64,000 nucleotides of DNA from Wolbachia endosymbiont (group B) of Eucosma cana (GCF_947250645.1 NZ_OX366334.1:1302001-1366000), one strand, 5' to 3'. Positions 1 through 10,529 are shown, counted from the first letter of the stretch. The notes: generated by a model not told the origin, from the letters alone. Translations and numbers: made by a program.

Positions 1-609
<609 letters not shown>

Positions 610-612
610 AGT

Positions 613-1494
613 ATGTCTGTTTTAGTAAATAAAGATACAAGATTAATATGCCAGGGCTTTACTGGTGCACAAGGTACATTTCATTCAGAACAAGCAATTA
701 GCTATGGAACCAAAATGGTTGGCGGTGTAACTCCTAGCAAGGGTGGAAGCACTCACCTTAATTTACCAGTTTTTAATACCGTAGCAGAAGCTAGAGAAAA
801 AACTGATGCGAATGCTACGGTAATATATGTACCTGCTAAATTTGCAGCTGATGCAATACTTGAGGCAATAGATGCAGAGATAGAATTAATAGTTTGCATC
901 ACAGAGGGCATTCCTATACTTGACATGGTAAAGGTAAAGCACGCTCTCGCTGGTTCAAACAGTCGATTGATTGGCCCAAACTGTCCAGGGGTTATTACAC
1001 CCGAAGAATGCAAAATAGGAATTATGCCAGGACATATTCACAGACGTGGACATATAGGAATTATGTCTCGTTCTGGAACTTTAACTTATGAAGCGGTAGC
1101 ACAAACAACCGCTGTTGGTCTTGGTCAGTCAACATGTATAGGAATTGGAGGGGATCCTGTTCATGGTATGACGTTTGTTGACTGTATGGAGCTCTTTTTA
1201 AAAGATGACGATACTCATGGTATTGTAGTTATTGGTGAAATAGGTGGAAACGAAGAAGAGGATGTATCACATTTTGTGAAAACAGAAAAAACTAAAAAGC
1301 CAATCGTTGGTTTTGTAGCAGGTCAAACAGCACCTCCAGGAAGACGTATGGGGCACGCTGGGGCTATTATCTCCTCTAGTGGCGGAAGTGCTGGTGCAAA
1401 GTTAGAGGTTATGCGCAGTGCTGGAATTGCAATTGCAGAAACCCCTGCTGTGATTGGTAAAAAGGTGTTAGAAGTAATGAGTGTCAGTGCCTAG
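613..1494 (+). CDS. sucD: Succinyl-CoA synthetase alpha subunit
   Basis: The alpha subunit binds CoA and carries the phosphohistidine intermediate. The 293-residue product is full length for the family. It has the N-terminal CoA-binding Rossmann domain ([12 protein letters not shown] near residues 13-24), [10 protein letters not shown] near 121-130, [10 protein letters not shown] near 151-160, and the active-site histidine in GHAGAI at about residue 248. The ATG start lies 3 bp after sucC, as expected for an operon encoding a stoichiometric complex. The gene ends a few bases before the converging dapF, so the two transcripts meet tail to tail. Confidence 0.98.
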   Translation: MSVLVNKDTRLICQGFTGAQGTFHSEQAISYGTKMVGGVTPSKGGSTHLNLPVFNTVAEAREKTDANATVIYVPAKFAADAILEAIDAEIELIVCITEGIPILDMVKVKHALAGSNSRLIGPNCPGVITPEECKIGIMPGHIHRRGHIGIMSRSGTLTYEAVAQTTAVGLGQSTCIGIGGDPVHGMTFVDCMELFLKDDDTHGIVVIGEIGGNEEEDVSHFVKTEKTKKPIVGFVAGQTAPPGRRMGHAGAIISSSGGSAGAKLEVMRSAGIAIAETPAVIGKKVLEVMSVSA

Positions 1495-1500
1495 CCTAGG

Positions 1501-2295
1501 TCATAAAAACCCTATATCCCCAGTCATCAGTATATTTTTTGACCACTCAATCAGTAACTGACCTCCTGGTAAATGCACTGAAGTTTGTTTAGTAGCCAAA
1601 CACTTACGAAGTATAGATGCAACAAATGCTGCACAAGCCGCACTACCACATGAAGCAGTAATACCTGTTCCTCTTTCCCAAACTCTTAAGTTTATTTCTC
1701 CAGATTTTTCTATTTGTGCAATACTAACATTTGTTTTCTGAGGAAATAATTCGTGATTTTCTAGCTTTGGTCCTAAATTCTGCAATGGTATTTCGCTTAT
1801 GTTATCAACAAAAAAAACTATATGAGGGTTACCAATATTTACTGCAACTGGCTCTTTCAGCATTTCAAGCTCTATAGGTAGATAAAGGGGATCGCATTCA
1901 CAAGAAAGAGGAATTTCATTCCATTTAAGCAGTGGTTTACCCATATTGACCTTTATTGATTTATCACCTACTTTAAAACATTCTAAGATACGATTATTTA
2001 TCAGCTCAATAGTGATATATTCAGTACCTTTTTCTAACATTATCAAATATCCAACACAGCGTGCTGCGTTTCCACACATTTCAGCTCGACTACCGTCAGC
2101 ATTGTAGATATGCATAAAGCAGTTTGCAGCATTAGACATTGTTATAATTATCACTTGATCACAACTGCCTTGATCAGCAATTTGTCTATAATTCCAGTCT
2201 AAATTATTTGTTGAACGTGAGTCTATGATAACAAAACTATTGCCAGTACCATGCATCTTTACAAACGGGATCTTGTCTGTTAGGTTACTTACCAT
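1501..2295 (-). CDS. dapF: Diaminopimelate epimerase
   Basis: DapF converts LL- to meso-diaminopimelate, the lysine precursor and peptide cross-linker of peptidoglycan and lipid II. The 264-residue product shows both catalytic cysteines in context: C74 in NADGSRAEMCGNAARC and C216 in ERGTGITASCGSAACA. The N-terminal motif reads KMHGTGNSFVIID, with Ser where most homologues have Asp (GNDF). The chosen ATG gives a roughly 10-residue extension before KMHG; no nearer start exists. dapA (17554) and dapE (46707) are in the same window. Only 18 bp separates its start from the divergent GH5 gene, so the promoters must overlap the coding ends. Confidence 0.96.
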   Translation of the reverse strand: MVSNLTDKIPFVKMHGTGNSFVIIDSRSTNNLDWNYRQIADQGSCDQVIIITMSNAANCFMHIYNADGSRAEMCGNAARCVGYLIMLEKGTEYITIELINNRILECFKVGDKSIKVNMGKPLLKWNEIPLSCECDPLYLPIELEMLKEPVAVNIGNPHIVFFVDNISEIPLQNLGPKLENHELFPQKTNVSIAQIEKSGEINLRVWERGTGITASCGSAACAAFVASILRKCLATKQTSVHLPGGQLLIEWSKNILMTGDIGFL

Positions 2296-2313
2296 TATAG
2301 CAAAATTATATAA

Positions 2314-3513
2314 GTGAAAATTTTTCTTCTAATTACAGCTGTTTTGTATTCTATAGTTTTCTGTAATGTGAGTGCTAAGTCAATACCGGAGAACAGCAAA
2401 ATGCTCTTTTGGCAAACTGGAGTTAGAAAGGGAGCAAATGTTTTCAATAGAAAAGTTGATAGTGACTTAATCAAAGCAGCAAAGGAATACAAAATTGGTT
2501 TTATTCGTCTTGCTCCTGACAAATTTGAAACTACGCAACGTGACTTCCTCTTAGGTAATGCAGACAGTTATCAGGGCCTAATTCCCAAAGACCTGAAAGT
2601 TCTGAAAGATGTTTTAGATGCTTTTCATCAACAAAAAATACCAGTAGTGTTAACGATGCTTAGCTTACCTGGATCTAGATGGAAGCAAAATAATAACGAT
2701 AAAGATGATTTACGTTTATGGTCAGATCAAGCTTTTCAAAAACAAGCAGCAAAATTTTGGCAAGATCTTGCGAAAGAGCTTAAAGATCATCCTGCTATTG
2801 TTGGATATAATATCTTAAATGAACCACATCCAGAAAGGCTTTATAATACTGCAGATTCGGCTATTTATAACGTAGAACAAAGCAAAGTTCAGAAGAATCT
2901 ATTTGGCTTTTATAGCAGCGTGGTAAACAGTGTCCGCCAAGTTGACTCAGAGACCCCAATAATACTTGATAGCAGCAGTTATGCTGACTCTAATACTTTT
3001 GATAAATTCAAACCAGTTGATGATTCTAATATTCTTTATTCTTTTCACATGTATGAGCCCTTTGCTTATACAAATTTAAAATTAAACCAGGATAACTTTG
3101 CCTACCCTGGACATGTTCAATCTTTTGATGGAAAAAAAGTAGAGTATTGGAATAAAGATAAGTTAAAATTATATATAGAACCTGTAAAAATTTTCCAAGA
3201 GAAGTATAATATACCAGATTATCAGATCCTTGCTGGAGAGTTTGGCGGACATCGCTGTTCAAAAGGATTAGAGCACTATTTTCGAGATCTTACTTCTATT
3301 TTTAATGAATATAATTGGCACTTTGCTGTTTATGGCTTTCGAGAAGATATGTGGGATGGAATGGATTATGAATTGGGAAGTAAAAAGCTTTCATGGAAAG
3401 ATTGGCAAGCAATTGAAGAGGGTAGGATGAAAAAAAATTATTTGCCAGATAATCCAATTTTTAAGATATTAAAAAAAGAATGGTCAAGTCAGCTCGCTGG
3501 CCATTCGTCATAA
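2314..3513 (+). CDS. Secreted glycoside hydrolase family 5 (cellulase-like) protein
   Basis: The 399-residue product starts at GTG and has a clear Sec signal peptide (residues 1-22: KIFLLITAVLYSIVF core, cleavage near VSA-KS). The rest is a GH5 TIM barrel. The acid/base Glu is E170 in YNILNEPHPE, the nucleophile is E309 in ILAGEFGG, and SFHMYEPF near 243-250 supplies the usual His/Tyr. GH5 enzymes cleave beta-1,4-linked glucans or mannans. In an intracellular symbiont the natural substrate is unclear (bacterial glycan, host glycan or glycosylceramide). The 3' end overlaps the converging nitroreductase gene by 25 bp. The family call is firm; the substrate is not known. Confidence 0.88.
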   Translation: MKIFLLITAVLYSIVFCNVSAKSIPENSKMLFWQTGVRKGANVFNRKVDSDLIKAAKEYKIGFIRLAPDKFETTQRDFLLGNADSYQGLIPKDLKVLKDVLDAFHQQKIPVVLTMLSLPGSRWKQNNNDKDDLRLWSDQAFQKQAAKFWQDLAKELKDHPAIVGYNILNEPHPERLYNTADSAIYNVEQSKVQKNLFGFYSSVVNSVRQVDSETPIILDSSSYADSNTFDKFKPVDDSNILYSFHMYEPFAYTNLKLNQDNFAYPGHVQSFDGKKVEYWNKDKLKLYIEPVKIFQEKYNIPDYQILAGEFGGHRCSKGLEHYFRDLTSIFNEYNWHFAVYGFREDMWDGMDYELGSKKLSWKDWQAIEEGRMKKNYLPDNPIFKILKKEWSSQLAGHSS

Positions 3514-4046
3514 AAAAATATTTCTTCTATTGGCTTTCTGTTCTTTTCTTTAACTTCGGCACCTTCTTCCTCGTAACCAACCGCTATCACTGACATTAGA
3601 TTAAAATCATCAGGTACATTGAACCTCTCTATTATTTTGTCTTTGTCAAATCCGCCCATCTGATGAGCCATTAAGCCTATAGCTGTAGCCTGTAGCATAA
3701 GTGCGTAATTTGCTGCACCAGTATCATGCTTAGCCCAAAAATTTCCCCCTTTGTCTGGCTTTCGGAAGTTTTTAGCACTTAAAGATATGATTAACACTTG
3801 TGCATCTTTTGCCCACTTTTGATTAGATTCATCAAGGCAATCGAACAATTTTTTCCATGCGCTTTGATTGTTCTGTTTGTTGCATATCACATATCGCCAA
3901 GGTTCATCACCAAAACACGAGGGTGTTAGCCTTACAGCTTCTATTAAAATATCCATTTCTTTTTGAGATATTGCTTTTGTAGGATCGTATGAACGTCCAC
4001 TGTGTCTTGCTTTCATCAACGATAATAGATCTTGTTTACTCATCAT
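3489..4046 (-). CDS. Nitroreductase family FMN-dependent oxidoreductase
   Basis: This is an NfsB-like FMN oxidoreductase of about 185 residues. The FMN phosphate-binding motif RHSGRSYDP sits near the start, PSCFGDEPWRYVI follows, and QATAIGLMAHQMGGFD near the middle matches the ubiquinone/nitro-reductase fold. The reading frame opens upstream at 4091, but homologues begin shortly before the RHSGRSY motif. I therefore place the start at the MMSKQ pair (4046 or 4043). The gene converges with and overlaps the GH5 gene. The physiological substrate (quinone, nitro compound or flavin) cannot be read from sequence. Confidence 0.85.
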   Translation of the reverse strand: MMSKQDLLSLMKARHSGRSYDPTKAISQKEMDILIEAVRLTPSCFGDEPWRYVICNKQNNQSAWKKLFDCLDESNQKWAKDAQVLIISLSAKNFRKPDKGGNFWAKHDTGAANYALMLQATAIGLMAHQMGGFDKDKIIERFNVPDDFNLMSVIAVGYEEEGAEVKEKNRKPIEEIFFYDEWPAS

Positions 4047-4157
4047 TTTTAAATAGTGCATAAATAATTCATTGTAGCGCAATATGAGCAAAATTTAAAT
4101 TGCAAAACCTCTTACACACATATATTACATTTAGTAAGTTATTTCTATTGGGAAGAT

Positions 4158-4685
4158 ATGTTTATAACACAATCAAGCAGTAGGTCAACACTGGTTGAAA
4201 TATTGTCTTGCGTTTTACTTTTATTCTTGATGGCTCAAATAAGCGTACCGTTGCAGCCTGTGCCTATCACATTGCAAACTTTAGGAGTAATGCTCATTGG
4301 GCTTAAATTTAACCGCAGAACAGCATTCTATTCTGTGCTTACATATCTATCACTTGGTGCAGCAGGATTTCCTGTTTTTGCGAATTTTTCTAGTGGTTAT
4401 CACATTTTTCTTGGACCAACAGGTGGATATTTAATTGGCTGTTTAGCTGCTGTTATGGTAATGAACAAAGTAAATGAATTACTGAACTCTAAATATAAAT
4501 CATTTGTGTGTAATTCTTTAAGTTGTCTGGCCGGTACAGCTGTAATCTTTATTTGTGGTGTTAGTTGGCTTTCTGTTTACTTTGGTCTGGAACGAGCAAT
4601 AATGGTAGGTGTTTTACCATTTATCCTTCCTGGTTTGGTAAAAATTTTTCTACTTGTAGCAGCTTTGCAATATTTGAAAAAATGA
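4158..4685 (+). CDS. bioY: Biotin transporter substrate-binding subunit BioY
   Basis: BioY is the S component of the ECF-type biotin importer. The 175-residue protein is almost entirely hydrophobic, with about six membrane segments. It carries the family signatures VPLQPVPITLQTLGVMLIG (about 29-47), GAAGFPVFANFSSG and FLGPTGGYLIG. A GGGAAGAT-like purine stretch precedes the ATG at 4158. No bioM/bioN energising genes are adjacent, so it must use a shared ECF ATPase or act alone. The stop codon overlaps the start of the next gene as ATGA (4682-4685), suggesting translational coupling. Confidence 0.93.
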   Translation: MFITQSSSRSTLVEILSCVLLLFLMAQISVPLQPVPITLQTLGVMLIGLKFNRRTAFYSVLTYLSLGAAGFPVFANFSSGYHIFLGPTGGYLIGCLAAVMVMNKVNELLNSKYKSFVCNSLSCLAGTAVIFICGVSWLSVYFGLERAIMVGVLPFILPGLVKIFLLVAALQYLKK

Positions 4686-5080
4686 TAAAATTTCGTCCTC
4701 ATCATTTCATGTGCACTCTTGCATTTCAAGGATATGGGTATTCTCAGGGTTTTGTAGAAAATTACAAAAAGATAGCAAGTAAAGTAATTAATGATCCTAA
4801 TACTAAAATCGAAGTAGTTGATAATCTTGACACTATTTGCAGTGTTTGCCCAAACCAGACTAAACAAGGTAAATGTACCACACAAGCTAAAGTTTTAGAG
4901 CTAGATAGAAGGCATATGGAAATTTTAGGAATGAAAATAGGAGAGATTTTAACCTGGAATGAAGCAGTAAAAAGAATTAGAAAGAAAATGTCTTTAGAGA
5001 AATTTGACTACGCATGTGAGGAGTGTAATTGGCAACCATATGGAATGTGTAGAAGTGCTCTTTTAACTCATTCTAAATAG
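4682..5080 (+). CDS. DUF1284 (COG3543) cysteine-rich protein
   Basis: The 132-residue product begins FRPHHFMCTLAFQGYGYS, the hallmark of the DUF1284 family. It has clustered cysteines, CSVCPNQTKQGKC near the middle and CEECNWQPYGMCR near the C-terminus, which look like iron-sulfur or metal ligands. The frame is open further upstream inside bioY, but the ATG at 4682 gives the conserved start and an ATGA overlap with the bioY stop. The molecular function of the family is unknown. Coupling to bioY suggests a link with biotin or another radical/Fe-S-dependent cofactor, which is only an inference. Confidence 0.85.
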   Translation: MIKFRPHHFMCTLAFQGYGYSQGFVENYKKIASKVINDPNTKIEVVDNLDTICSVCPNQTKQGKCTTQAKVLELDRRHMEILGMKIGEILTWNEAVKRIRKKMSLEKFDYACEECNWQPYGMCRSALLTHSK

Positions 5081-5148
5081 TATCTGCCAATTAATAATAT
5101 CTTTATTATTATATTAGATAAGTAATGTAGCATTTATGAATTTGTAAT

Positions 5149-6015
5149 GTGTTGCGTATAGTTCAAAGAAATAAGATTTACTGGTTACGCGCTGCAGCCA
5201 ATGCCACAACACTAGGATCTATGTTTGTCTGCATGTTAATTTGCGTTGTGATTTTATGGAGGTCTTCTGTTACCTATGCTAGTGAAAATTTGGAGATACA
5301 GAAGGTCTTTGATAGTGTTGTCAAGCATATAAAAGCTGATAAAAAATATAAAGATCTTGATGTTATCGAGAGAAAAAGTGACAAATTTAATATCAAAATT
5401 TCGCAGAATTCTGGCAAGAATTTTGACATATACTCTATTTTAAAAAAAGCAAAAGATTCCTTTGAGTTAGGAGATAGTGAAACAGCTACTTCTCTCCTCA
5501 ATCAGATTATCGCAAAATTTCCTTATCATGAAAGTGCTTTAATTGGACTAGGGAATATCTATTACGCTAACAAAGAATTTAAAAAAGCTGTAGAGATTTA
5601 CACAAGACTGTTAAAAGAATATCCTAGCAACCCTTATGTATTAAAGAACTTTCTGACGATAATCTCACAATATGATCCTAATTTAGCATTGAGTGAAATG
5701 TTGAAATTGTATGATACACTCAGAAATAGCGCCCCTTTATCAGCAAATTTAGGTTTGATCTATATGAAAAAAGGGGATTACGTAAAAGCTAAAGAATATA
5801 TGAAAGCAGCAATTTCTTTAGATCAAAACAATATTTTTTATACCTATAATTTAGCTGTTATTCTAGATAAGCTCTCAGATTTTAAAAATGCCACAGCATG
5901 TTATTCAAAGTTGTTGAACATGTCAAAAAATGCAAGTGAAAGAATACCTTTATACAAGGTAGCAGCAAGACTAAAATTTATACAACTCCATAGTGCGCAC
6001 CCAGCGATTCCATAA
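5149..6015 (+). CDS. Membrane-anchored TPR-repeat protein
   Basis: The 288-residue product starts at GTG (5149) or the adjacent TTG (5152). It has one strong membrane segment near residues 23-40 (GSMFVCMLICVVILW) and then a helical solenoid of tetratricopeptide repeats. Repeat-like units include GNIYYANKEFKKAVEIYTR and GLIYMKKGDYVKAKEYMKA, with the usual small/aromatic pattern. Such proteins scaffold envelope or secretion complexes. No partner gene is adjacent; tRNA-Val and gyrA lie downstream. The exact role is unknown. Confidence 0.8.
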   Translation: MLRIVQRNKIYWLRAAANATTLGSMFVCMLICVVILWRSSVTYASENLEIQKVFDSVVKHIKADKKYKDLDVIERKSDKFNIKISQNSGKNFDIYSILKKAKDSFELGDSETATSLLNQIIAKFPYHESALIGLGNIYYANKEFKKAVEIYTRLLKEYPSNPYVLKNFLTIISQYDPNLALSEMLKLYDTLRNSAPLSANLGLIYMKKGDYVKAKEYMKAAISLDQNNIFYTYNLAVILDKLSDFKNATACYSKLLNMSKNASERIPLYKVAARLKFIQLHSAHPAIP

Positions 6016-6079
6016 GAGTTGCTTGTATCGCTATTTTTGTTTACAACAACAACATTGAACTATAGAATTATATCTAGAG

Positions 6080-6152
6080 GGGCAATTAGCTCAGCTGGTA
6101 GAGCATCTCGTTTACACCGAGGAGGTCGGCAGTTCAAGTCTGTCATTGCCCA
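6080..6152 (+). tRNA. tRNA-Val (anticodon TAC)
   Basis: The 73-nt gene folds as a cloverleaf: acceptor GGGCAAT/ATTGCCC with discriminator A, D arm GCTC..GAGC, anticodon stem TCTCG/CGAGG (one G-U) with loop TTTACAC giving anticodon TAC, and T loop TTCAAGT. It reads GUA-type valine codons. CCA is not fully encoded. It sits alone between the TPR gene and gyrA. Confidence 0.95.
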
Positions 6153-6203
6153 TTAGCCTAGTTGAATATTAATATTACAATTATTTCAATCAAAGTATAG
6201 AAA

Positions 6204-8906
6204 ATGCAAGACAACATAGTACCAGTTTCAATAGTGAAAGAGCTAGAAGATTCTTATCTCTCCTATGCAATGAGTGTGATCATAAGTCGAGCTATACCTG
6301 ATGTGCGAGATGGATTTAAACCTGTTCATAGGCGCATATTATACGCAATGTCGAGGGCTGGGTTCGATGCCGGTAAACCGTATAAAAAAGCAGCTCGTAT
6401 AGTCGGGGATGTAATGGGAAAATATCACCCACATGGTGATGCAGCCATTTACGATTCTTTGGTCAGGATGGCTCAAGATTTTTCTCTTCTTTTACCGCTT
6501 ATCGATGGGCAAGGTAACTTTGGTTCAATAGATGGAGATCCACCAGCTTCAATGCGATATACAGAAGCAAGGCTCCACAGAGTATCGCATTTTTTACTGA
6601 ATGATATTGATGAAGATACAGTTGACTTCAGATCAAACTACGATGGAAATGAAACAGAGCCTGTTGTACTGCCTGCAGAATTTCCGAATCTATTGGTAAA
6701 TGGTGCAAGCGGTGTTGCAGTTGGTATGGCAACCAATATTCCTTCTCACAACCTTGGAGAAATAATAGATGCTTGTATGTTATATATAGATAATCCTGAA
6801 GTTACTTTGGATGAGTTACTTGAAGTGATGCCAGGACCGGATTTCCCAACTGGAGGAACGATTCTTGGAAGGTCTGGAATAAGATCAGCATTTGCAACGG
6901 GTCGTGGATCAATTGTTGTGCAAGGCAAGACTCACATGGAAGACCTGCCACAAGATAGGCAAGCAATAGTGATTGATGAAATACCTTACCAGGTAAATAA
7001 AGTAAAATTAATTGAGAAGATAGGTGAGCTTGTAAAAGAAAAAAGAATTGATGGCATAACAGAAATTAGGGATGAGTCTGATAAGTCTGGTATTAGAGTA
7101 GTAATTGACCTCAGAAGAAATGCTGAAGCAAGTTTTATACTTAATCAAATATTGGGACTAACTCCACTAAGAAGTAGTTTTAGTGTTAATACTTTAGTCC
7201 TCAACAATAACAGGCCTGCTTTGATGTCATTGAAAGAAATCATAGCTGCTTTCATTGATTTTAGAAAAGAAGTATTAATCAGGAGAACAGAATTTCGTTT
7301 AAGAAAAACGAGGGAAAAAGCTCATATATACATAGGGCTCTACATTGCGGTCCTCAGCATAGATGAAGTGATAAAAATCATCCGTGGTGCAAAAGATCCT
7401 GAAGAAGCAAGCAGAGAGCTTTTAAACAAGGAATGGAAAACCTCAGCTGAAATAAACACGATTATTGAACTAATCTCAGACAGTGTGAGCTTTTTGAAAG
7501 ATGGAGTATATAGATTAACTGAGCTGCAAACAAAAGCTATTCTTGACATGAAATTGCAACGCTTAACAGGCCTTGAAAAAAGCAAATTAGAAAATGAGTT
7601 AAATTCAATGCTTAGCCTGATAAAAGAATATATTGCTTTTCTTGGCTCAGAAGAGAAATTGATGCAAGAAATAAAAAACAATTTACAAGAAATAAAGAAT
7701 AGATTTGCCGTACCTCGAAGAACTTCAATAGAAGAATCAGACATGGACATTGAAGCTGAAGATCTAATTCCACAAGAAGATATGGTAGTGACCGTAACTA
7801 TGAATGGTTACATCAAACGTGTGAAGCTCTCTCACTATAGAACCCAACATCGTGGTGGAAAAGGAAAGCTAGGACAGGGATTAAAAGAGGAGGACGTAAT
7901 CACAAAATTATTTGTTGGAAATACTCATACTAGCCTTTTATTCTTTTCTAATACTGGTCGAGTTTACAGATTAAAAGTTTATAAACTGCCTCTTGCAGAG
8001 CCAACTGCACGTGGAAGAGCGCTTGTTAATATATTCCCGCTTAGCGATGGTGAAACTATAACTAACATCATGCCGCTTCCAAGTGAGAATGACGAAAATC
8101 AAAATATAGTTTTTGTTACTGCTCATGGGAACATAAGGCGTAACTCCTTAGCAGATTTTCACTATATTCCAAGCAATGGAAAAATAGCAATAAAGCTCGA
8201 CGAAGGGGACAGGTTAATATCAGTTAAAGTATGTAGCGAAATTGATCATGTTCTACTTTCAACAACACTTGGAAAAAGCATCAGATTTGTTGTAAGCGAT
8301 GTGCGTCAATTTAAGAGTCGTAATTCAGATGGCGTAAGAGGTATCAAACTTGCAAAAAATGACAGTGTGATATCCATGACCATACTAAACGGCATAGGTA
8401 TTGCAATAGAAATAAAAGAACTTTACTTAAAAGTTCCACTTGCAAAAAGGATGGAAGCTGTAACCAACAACTCAATTGATTCTAAATTAGAAAAAACTTT
8501 GAATGATTTAGAAATAGATAACAAACTGTTCTTAAAACTTGCAATGAATGAGGAGTTCATATTAACTATTACTGAAAATGGCTTTGGTAAAAGAACTTCT
8601 GCGTACAAGTATAGGGTAACAAATAGAGGTGGTGTTGGTATTACAAATATCCTTACTACTAGCAGAAATGGCAATGTTGTTGCTAGCTTTCCAGTTGAGC
8701 AGGGTGATAATATCATGCTTATTACAGATAAAGGAAAGTTAATTCGTATTTCAGTAAATGATATCAGAATTACAGGACGTAGCACTCAAGGAGTCACTCT
8801 GTTTAAAACAGAGAGTAGAGAAAAGGTGGTTTCAGTAGCGAAAATTGAGGATCCTAACTCCACTGAAGATAGTATTTCCGAAATTGAAAACTCTGTTCCT
8901 TCTTAA
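6204..8906 (+). CDS. gyrA: DNA gyrase subunit A
   Basis: GyrA is the DNA-breaking subunit of the type II topoisomerase that introduces negative supercoils. The 900-residue protein has the N-terminal breakage-reunion domain, with the catalytic tyrosine in [12 protein letters not shown], and a C-terminal beta-pinwheel with repeated blades. The GyrA box region reads [15 protein letters not shown]. In the quinolone-determining region the motif is [11 protein letters not shown], so residue 80 (equivalent to E. coli Ser83) is Ala, while the acidic residue equivalent to Asp87 is kept (D84). Length and start are as expected. Confidence 0.98.
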   Translation: MQDNIVPVSIVKELEDSYLSYAMSVIISRAIPDVRDGFKPVHRRILYAMSRAGFDAGKPYKKAARIVGDVMGKYHPHGDAAIYDSLVRMAQDFSLLLPLIDGQGNFGSIDGDPPASMRYTEARLHRVSHFLLNDIDEDTVDFRSNYDGNETEPVVLPAEFPNLLVNGASGVAVGMATNIPSHNLGEIIDACMLYIDNPEVTLDELLEVMPGPDFPTGGTILGRSGIRSAFATGRGSIVVQGKTHMEDLPQDRQAIVIDEIPYQVNKVKLIEKIGELVKEKRIDGITEIRDESDKSGIRVVIDLRRNAEASFILNQILGLTPLRSSFSVNTLVLNNNRPALMSLKEIIAAFIDFRKEVLIRRTEFRLRKTREKAHIYIGLYIAVLSIDEVIKIIRGAKDPEEASRELLNKEWKTSAEINTIIELISDSVSFLKDGVYRLTELQTKAILDMKLQRLTGLEKSKLENELNSMLSLIKEYIAFLGSEEKLMQEIKNNLQEIKNRFAVPRRTSIEESDMDIEAEDLIPQEDMVVTVTMNGYIKRVKLSHYRTQHRGGKGKLGQGLKEEDVITKLFVGNTHTSLLFFSNTGRVYRLKVYKLPLAEPTARGRALVNIFPLSDGETITNIMPLPSENDENQNIVFVTAHGNIRRNSLADFHYIPSNGKIAIKLDEGDRLISVKVCSEIDHVLLSTTLGKSIRFVVSDVRQFKSRNSDGVRGIKLAKNDSVISMTILNGIGIAIEIKELYLKVPLAKRMEAVTNNSIDSKLEKTLNDLEIDNKLFLKLAMNEEFILTITENGFGKRTSAYKYRVTNRGGVGITNILTTSRNGNVVASFPVEQGDNIMLITDKGKLIRISVNDIRITGRSTQGVTLFKTESREKVVSVAKIEDPNSTEDSISEIENSVPS

Positions 8907-9000
8907 CTGTATAGCAAAGGCTAAGCAAAAAGTGCAAATTTCTGTTGATTAATCTATAGTATTTAAATTAAAATATATATCTATGGTCAAGTAGAGATTA

Positions 9001-9600
9001 ATGGATAAGAAATTAACTAAAAATAAAAAATCGTTGACAAATGAGAAGAATAAAAAAACATCTCCTATTAAGGATCTTACTCAAAATAAGAGTAGAAGAG
9101 ATTTTATAACATTAACTACATTCGCCATGGCAGGTATAGGAGCTGCAAGCGGTTTTTGGCCACTAGTTAAGTCTATGAATCCTTCTGCTGAGGTTTTAGC
9201 GATGTCTACGGTTGAGGTTAATCTATCTGACATTCAAGAAGGACAAGGAAAAAAGGTAAAATGGCAAGGTAAGCCAGTATTTATTCGCAGACGTACGAAA
9301 CAAGAGATTGAGGCTGCAAGAGCCATAAATGCAGAAAATTTGAGAGATCCTGAATCAGATGAAAAAAGAGTATACAAAGGGAAAGATGAATGGTTAATTA
9401 TGATTGGAATATGCACCCATCTTGGATGTGTACCAGTTGATCACGCTACAAAAGACGGCAACGGTTGGTTCTGCCCTTGTCACGGTTCATATTATGACAC
9501 ATCAGGCCGAGTAATTGGCGGTCCTGCACCAAAAAACATGGCTATACCTGACTACTTTTTTCCAAGTGAAAATATTGTAATAATTGGCAAGAAGGCTTAA
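9001..9600 (+). CDS. petA: Ubiquinol-cytochrome c reductase Rieske iron-sulfur subunit
   Basis: This is the Rieske [2Fe-2S] protein of the bc1 complex. It has a lysine-rich N-terminus of about 30 residues, then SRRDFITLTTFAMAGIGAA, which is a twin-arginine type signal-anchor with a membrane segment. The cluster motifs CTHLGC and CPCHGSYYD near the C-terminus supply the two Cys and two His ligands. At 199 residues it is full length with a longer N-tail than many homologues. In most alphaproteobacteria petB and petC follow directly. Here only transposase remnants follow, so the bc1 operon is split. Confidence 0.96.
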   Translation: MDKKLTKNKKSLTNEKNKKTSPIKDLTQNKSRRDFITLTTFAMAGIGAASGFWPLVKSMNPSAEVLAMSTVEVNLSDIQEGQGKKVKWQGKPVFIRRRTKQEIEAARAINAENLRDPESDEKRVYKGKDEWLIMIGICTHLGCVPVDHATKDGNGWFCPCHGSYYDTSGRVIGGPAPKNMAIPDYFFPSENIVIIGKKA

Positions 9601-9611
9601 CGGATTTTCAT

Positions 9612-9690
9612 AATTAAAGTAACGAAAGTATATTGTATTTCAAGAAGCACACTGATTTCATGGGCAAAGCTCTTGAAGTTTATCAAGCTA
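9612..9690 (+). pseudogene. Remnant of IS630-type transposase
   Basis: This short stretch is recognisably homologous to an internal part of the IS630 orfA at 19715-19800. It shares AAGTATATTGTATTTCAAG against AAATATATTGCATTTCAAG, and GGGCAAAGCTCTTGAAGTTT against GGATAAAACTCTTGAAATTT. It has many substitutions and no ends, so it is an old relic, not a recent copy. Confidence 0.6.
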
Positions 9691-9693
9691 ATT

Positions 9694-9867
9694 TTATACT
9701 ATGCACATATTCGGGTGATAATTAAGAAACTTGCCTGCCAAATCTTCAGAGTTGACAGCTAAATTTAAAACTTGCTCCTTTACGTCAGAAAAATTCTGAC
9801 TAACTTGCTTAAAGTTATTTTCTAACTCTTCGAGGATGGAGCTGAAATTAAAAAAACTTTTCTGCAT
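9694..9867 (-). pseudogene. Short coiled-coil ORF, possibly the 3' end of a lost gene
   Basis: The minus strand has an ORF of 57 codons (ATG at 9867, TAA at 9694-9696). Its composition is typical of a protein: a heptad-like stretch (FSSILEELENNFKQVSQNF) followed by SDVKEQVLNLAVNSEDLAG. It lies inside the transposase graveyard and has no recognisable Shine-Dalgarno. I read it as the C-terminal stub of a gene broken by the neighbouring elements. A chance ORF cannot be excluded. Confidence 0.3.
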
Positions 9868-9944
9868 TTTATCAAGATTTTGAGTTATATAGCTTAATAC
9901 ATAAAGATAGAGACAAGAGGGGAAGAGATATGGTAAAGCAAGAA

Positions 9945-10436
9945 AAAGCTGAAAGTGAGGTTCTGGTTAGAAGTGTTAAACGACCTAAAAGAGAGAGGAG
10001 TAGAGGATATTCTGATTGCATGTGTTAAAAAGTTTTCCTGCAGCTATAAATAGCTAAAGCAGAAATGTATTGTACATCAGATAAGAAATTCACTGAAGCA
10101 GCAAAAACTTTCATGAGTGATTAAAAAAAATATATCGTGCTTCAAGTAAAGAAATCGCTGAAAATTATTTGCTTGAGCTGATGGGTGAAAAATATCCTTT
10201 GGTCATAAAATCGTGGCAAAACAATTGGAAAAATTTATTTTAAGTATTCCGGCGGCTCCACTAATCCTATCGAGGAAGAAAATTTACTAAAACCAAAGGT
10301 TCATTTACCAGCTTGTACAAGTTGGTATACTGCGCTATAAAAAGACAGAGCAAAAATGGACTACAGCTTTGTCTTTTAACTATGTCTCAACTTGATATCT
10401 TTTTTCCTAGTAGATTGAAGATTGAGTTGAATTAAA
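9945..10436 (+). pseudogene. Decayed IS256/Mutator-family transposase
   Basis: Pieces of an IS256 transposase can be read in changing frames. WLEVLNDLKERGVEDILIAC is at about 9963-10024, the EMYCTSDKKFTEAAKTF part at about 10063-10113, EIAENYLLELMGEKYPLVIK at about 10151-10213, and a C-terminus ending in SQLDIFFPSRLKIELN with a stop at about 10434. Several frameshifts, internal deletions and a lost catalytic core show that it is long dead. A second relic of the same 3' end lies at 13803-13890 in the opposite orientation. Confidence 0.75.
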
Positions 10437-10529
10437 AATTTGGTTTGACACACTTTTCTGAACGTTCCCGCGTAGCCCCGCTTTCTGATAGTAATTTTTG
10501 CATCAAAACGCTCCCCAAATGCATCAATT

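Noticed and set aside
4565..4681. Upstream extension of the DUF1284 frame inside bioY
   Set aside because: The family begins at FRPHHFMC. The ATG at 4682 makes an ATGA overlap with the bioY stop, which is a standard coupling arrangement.
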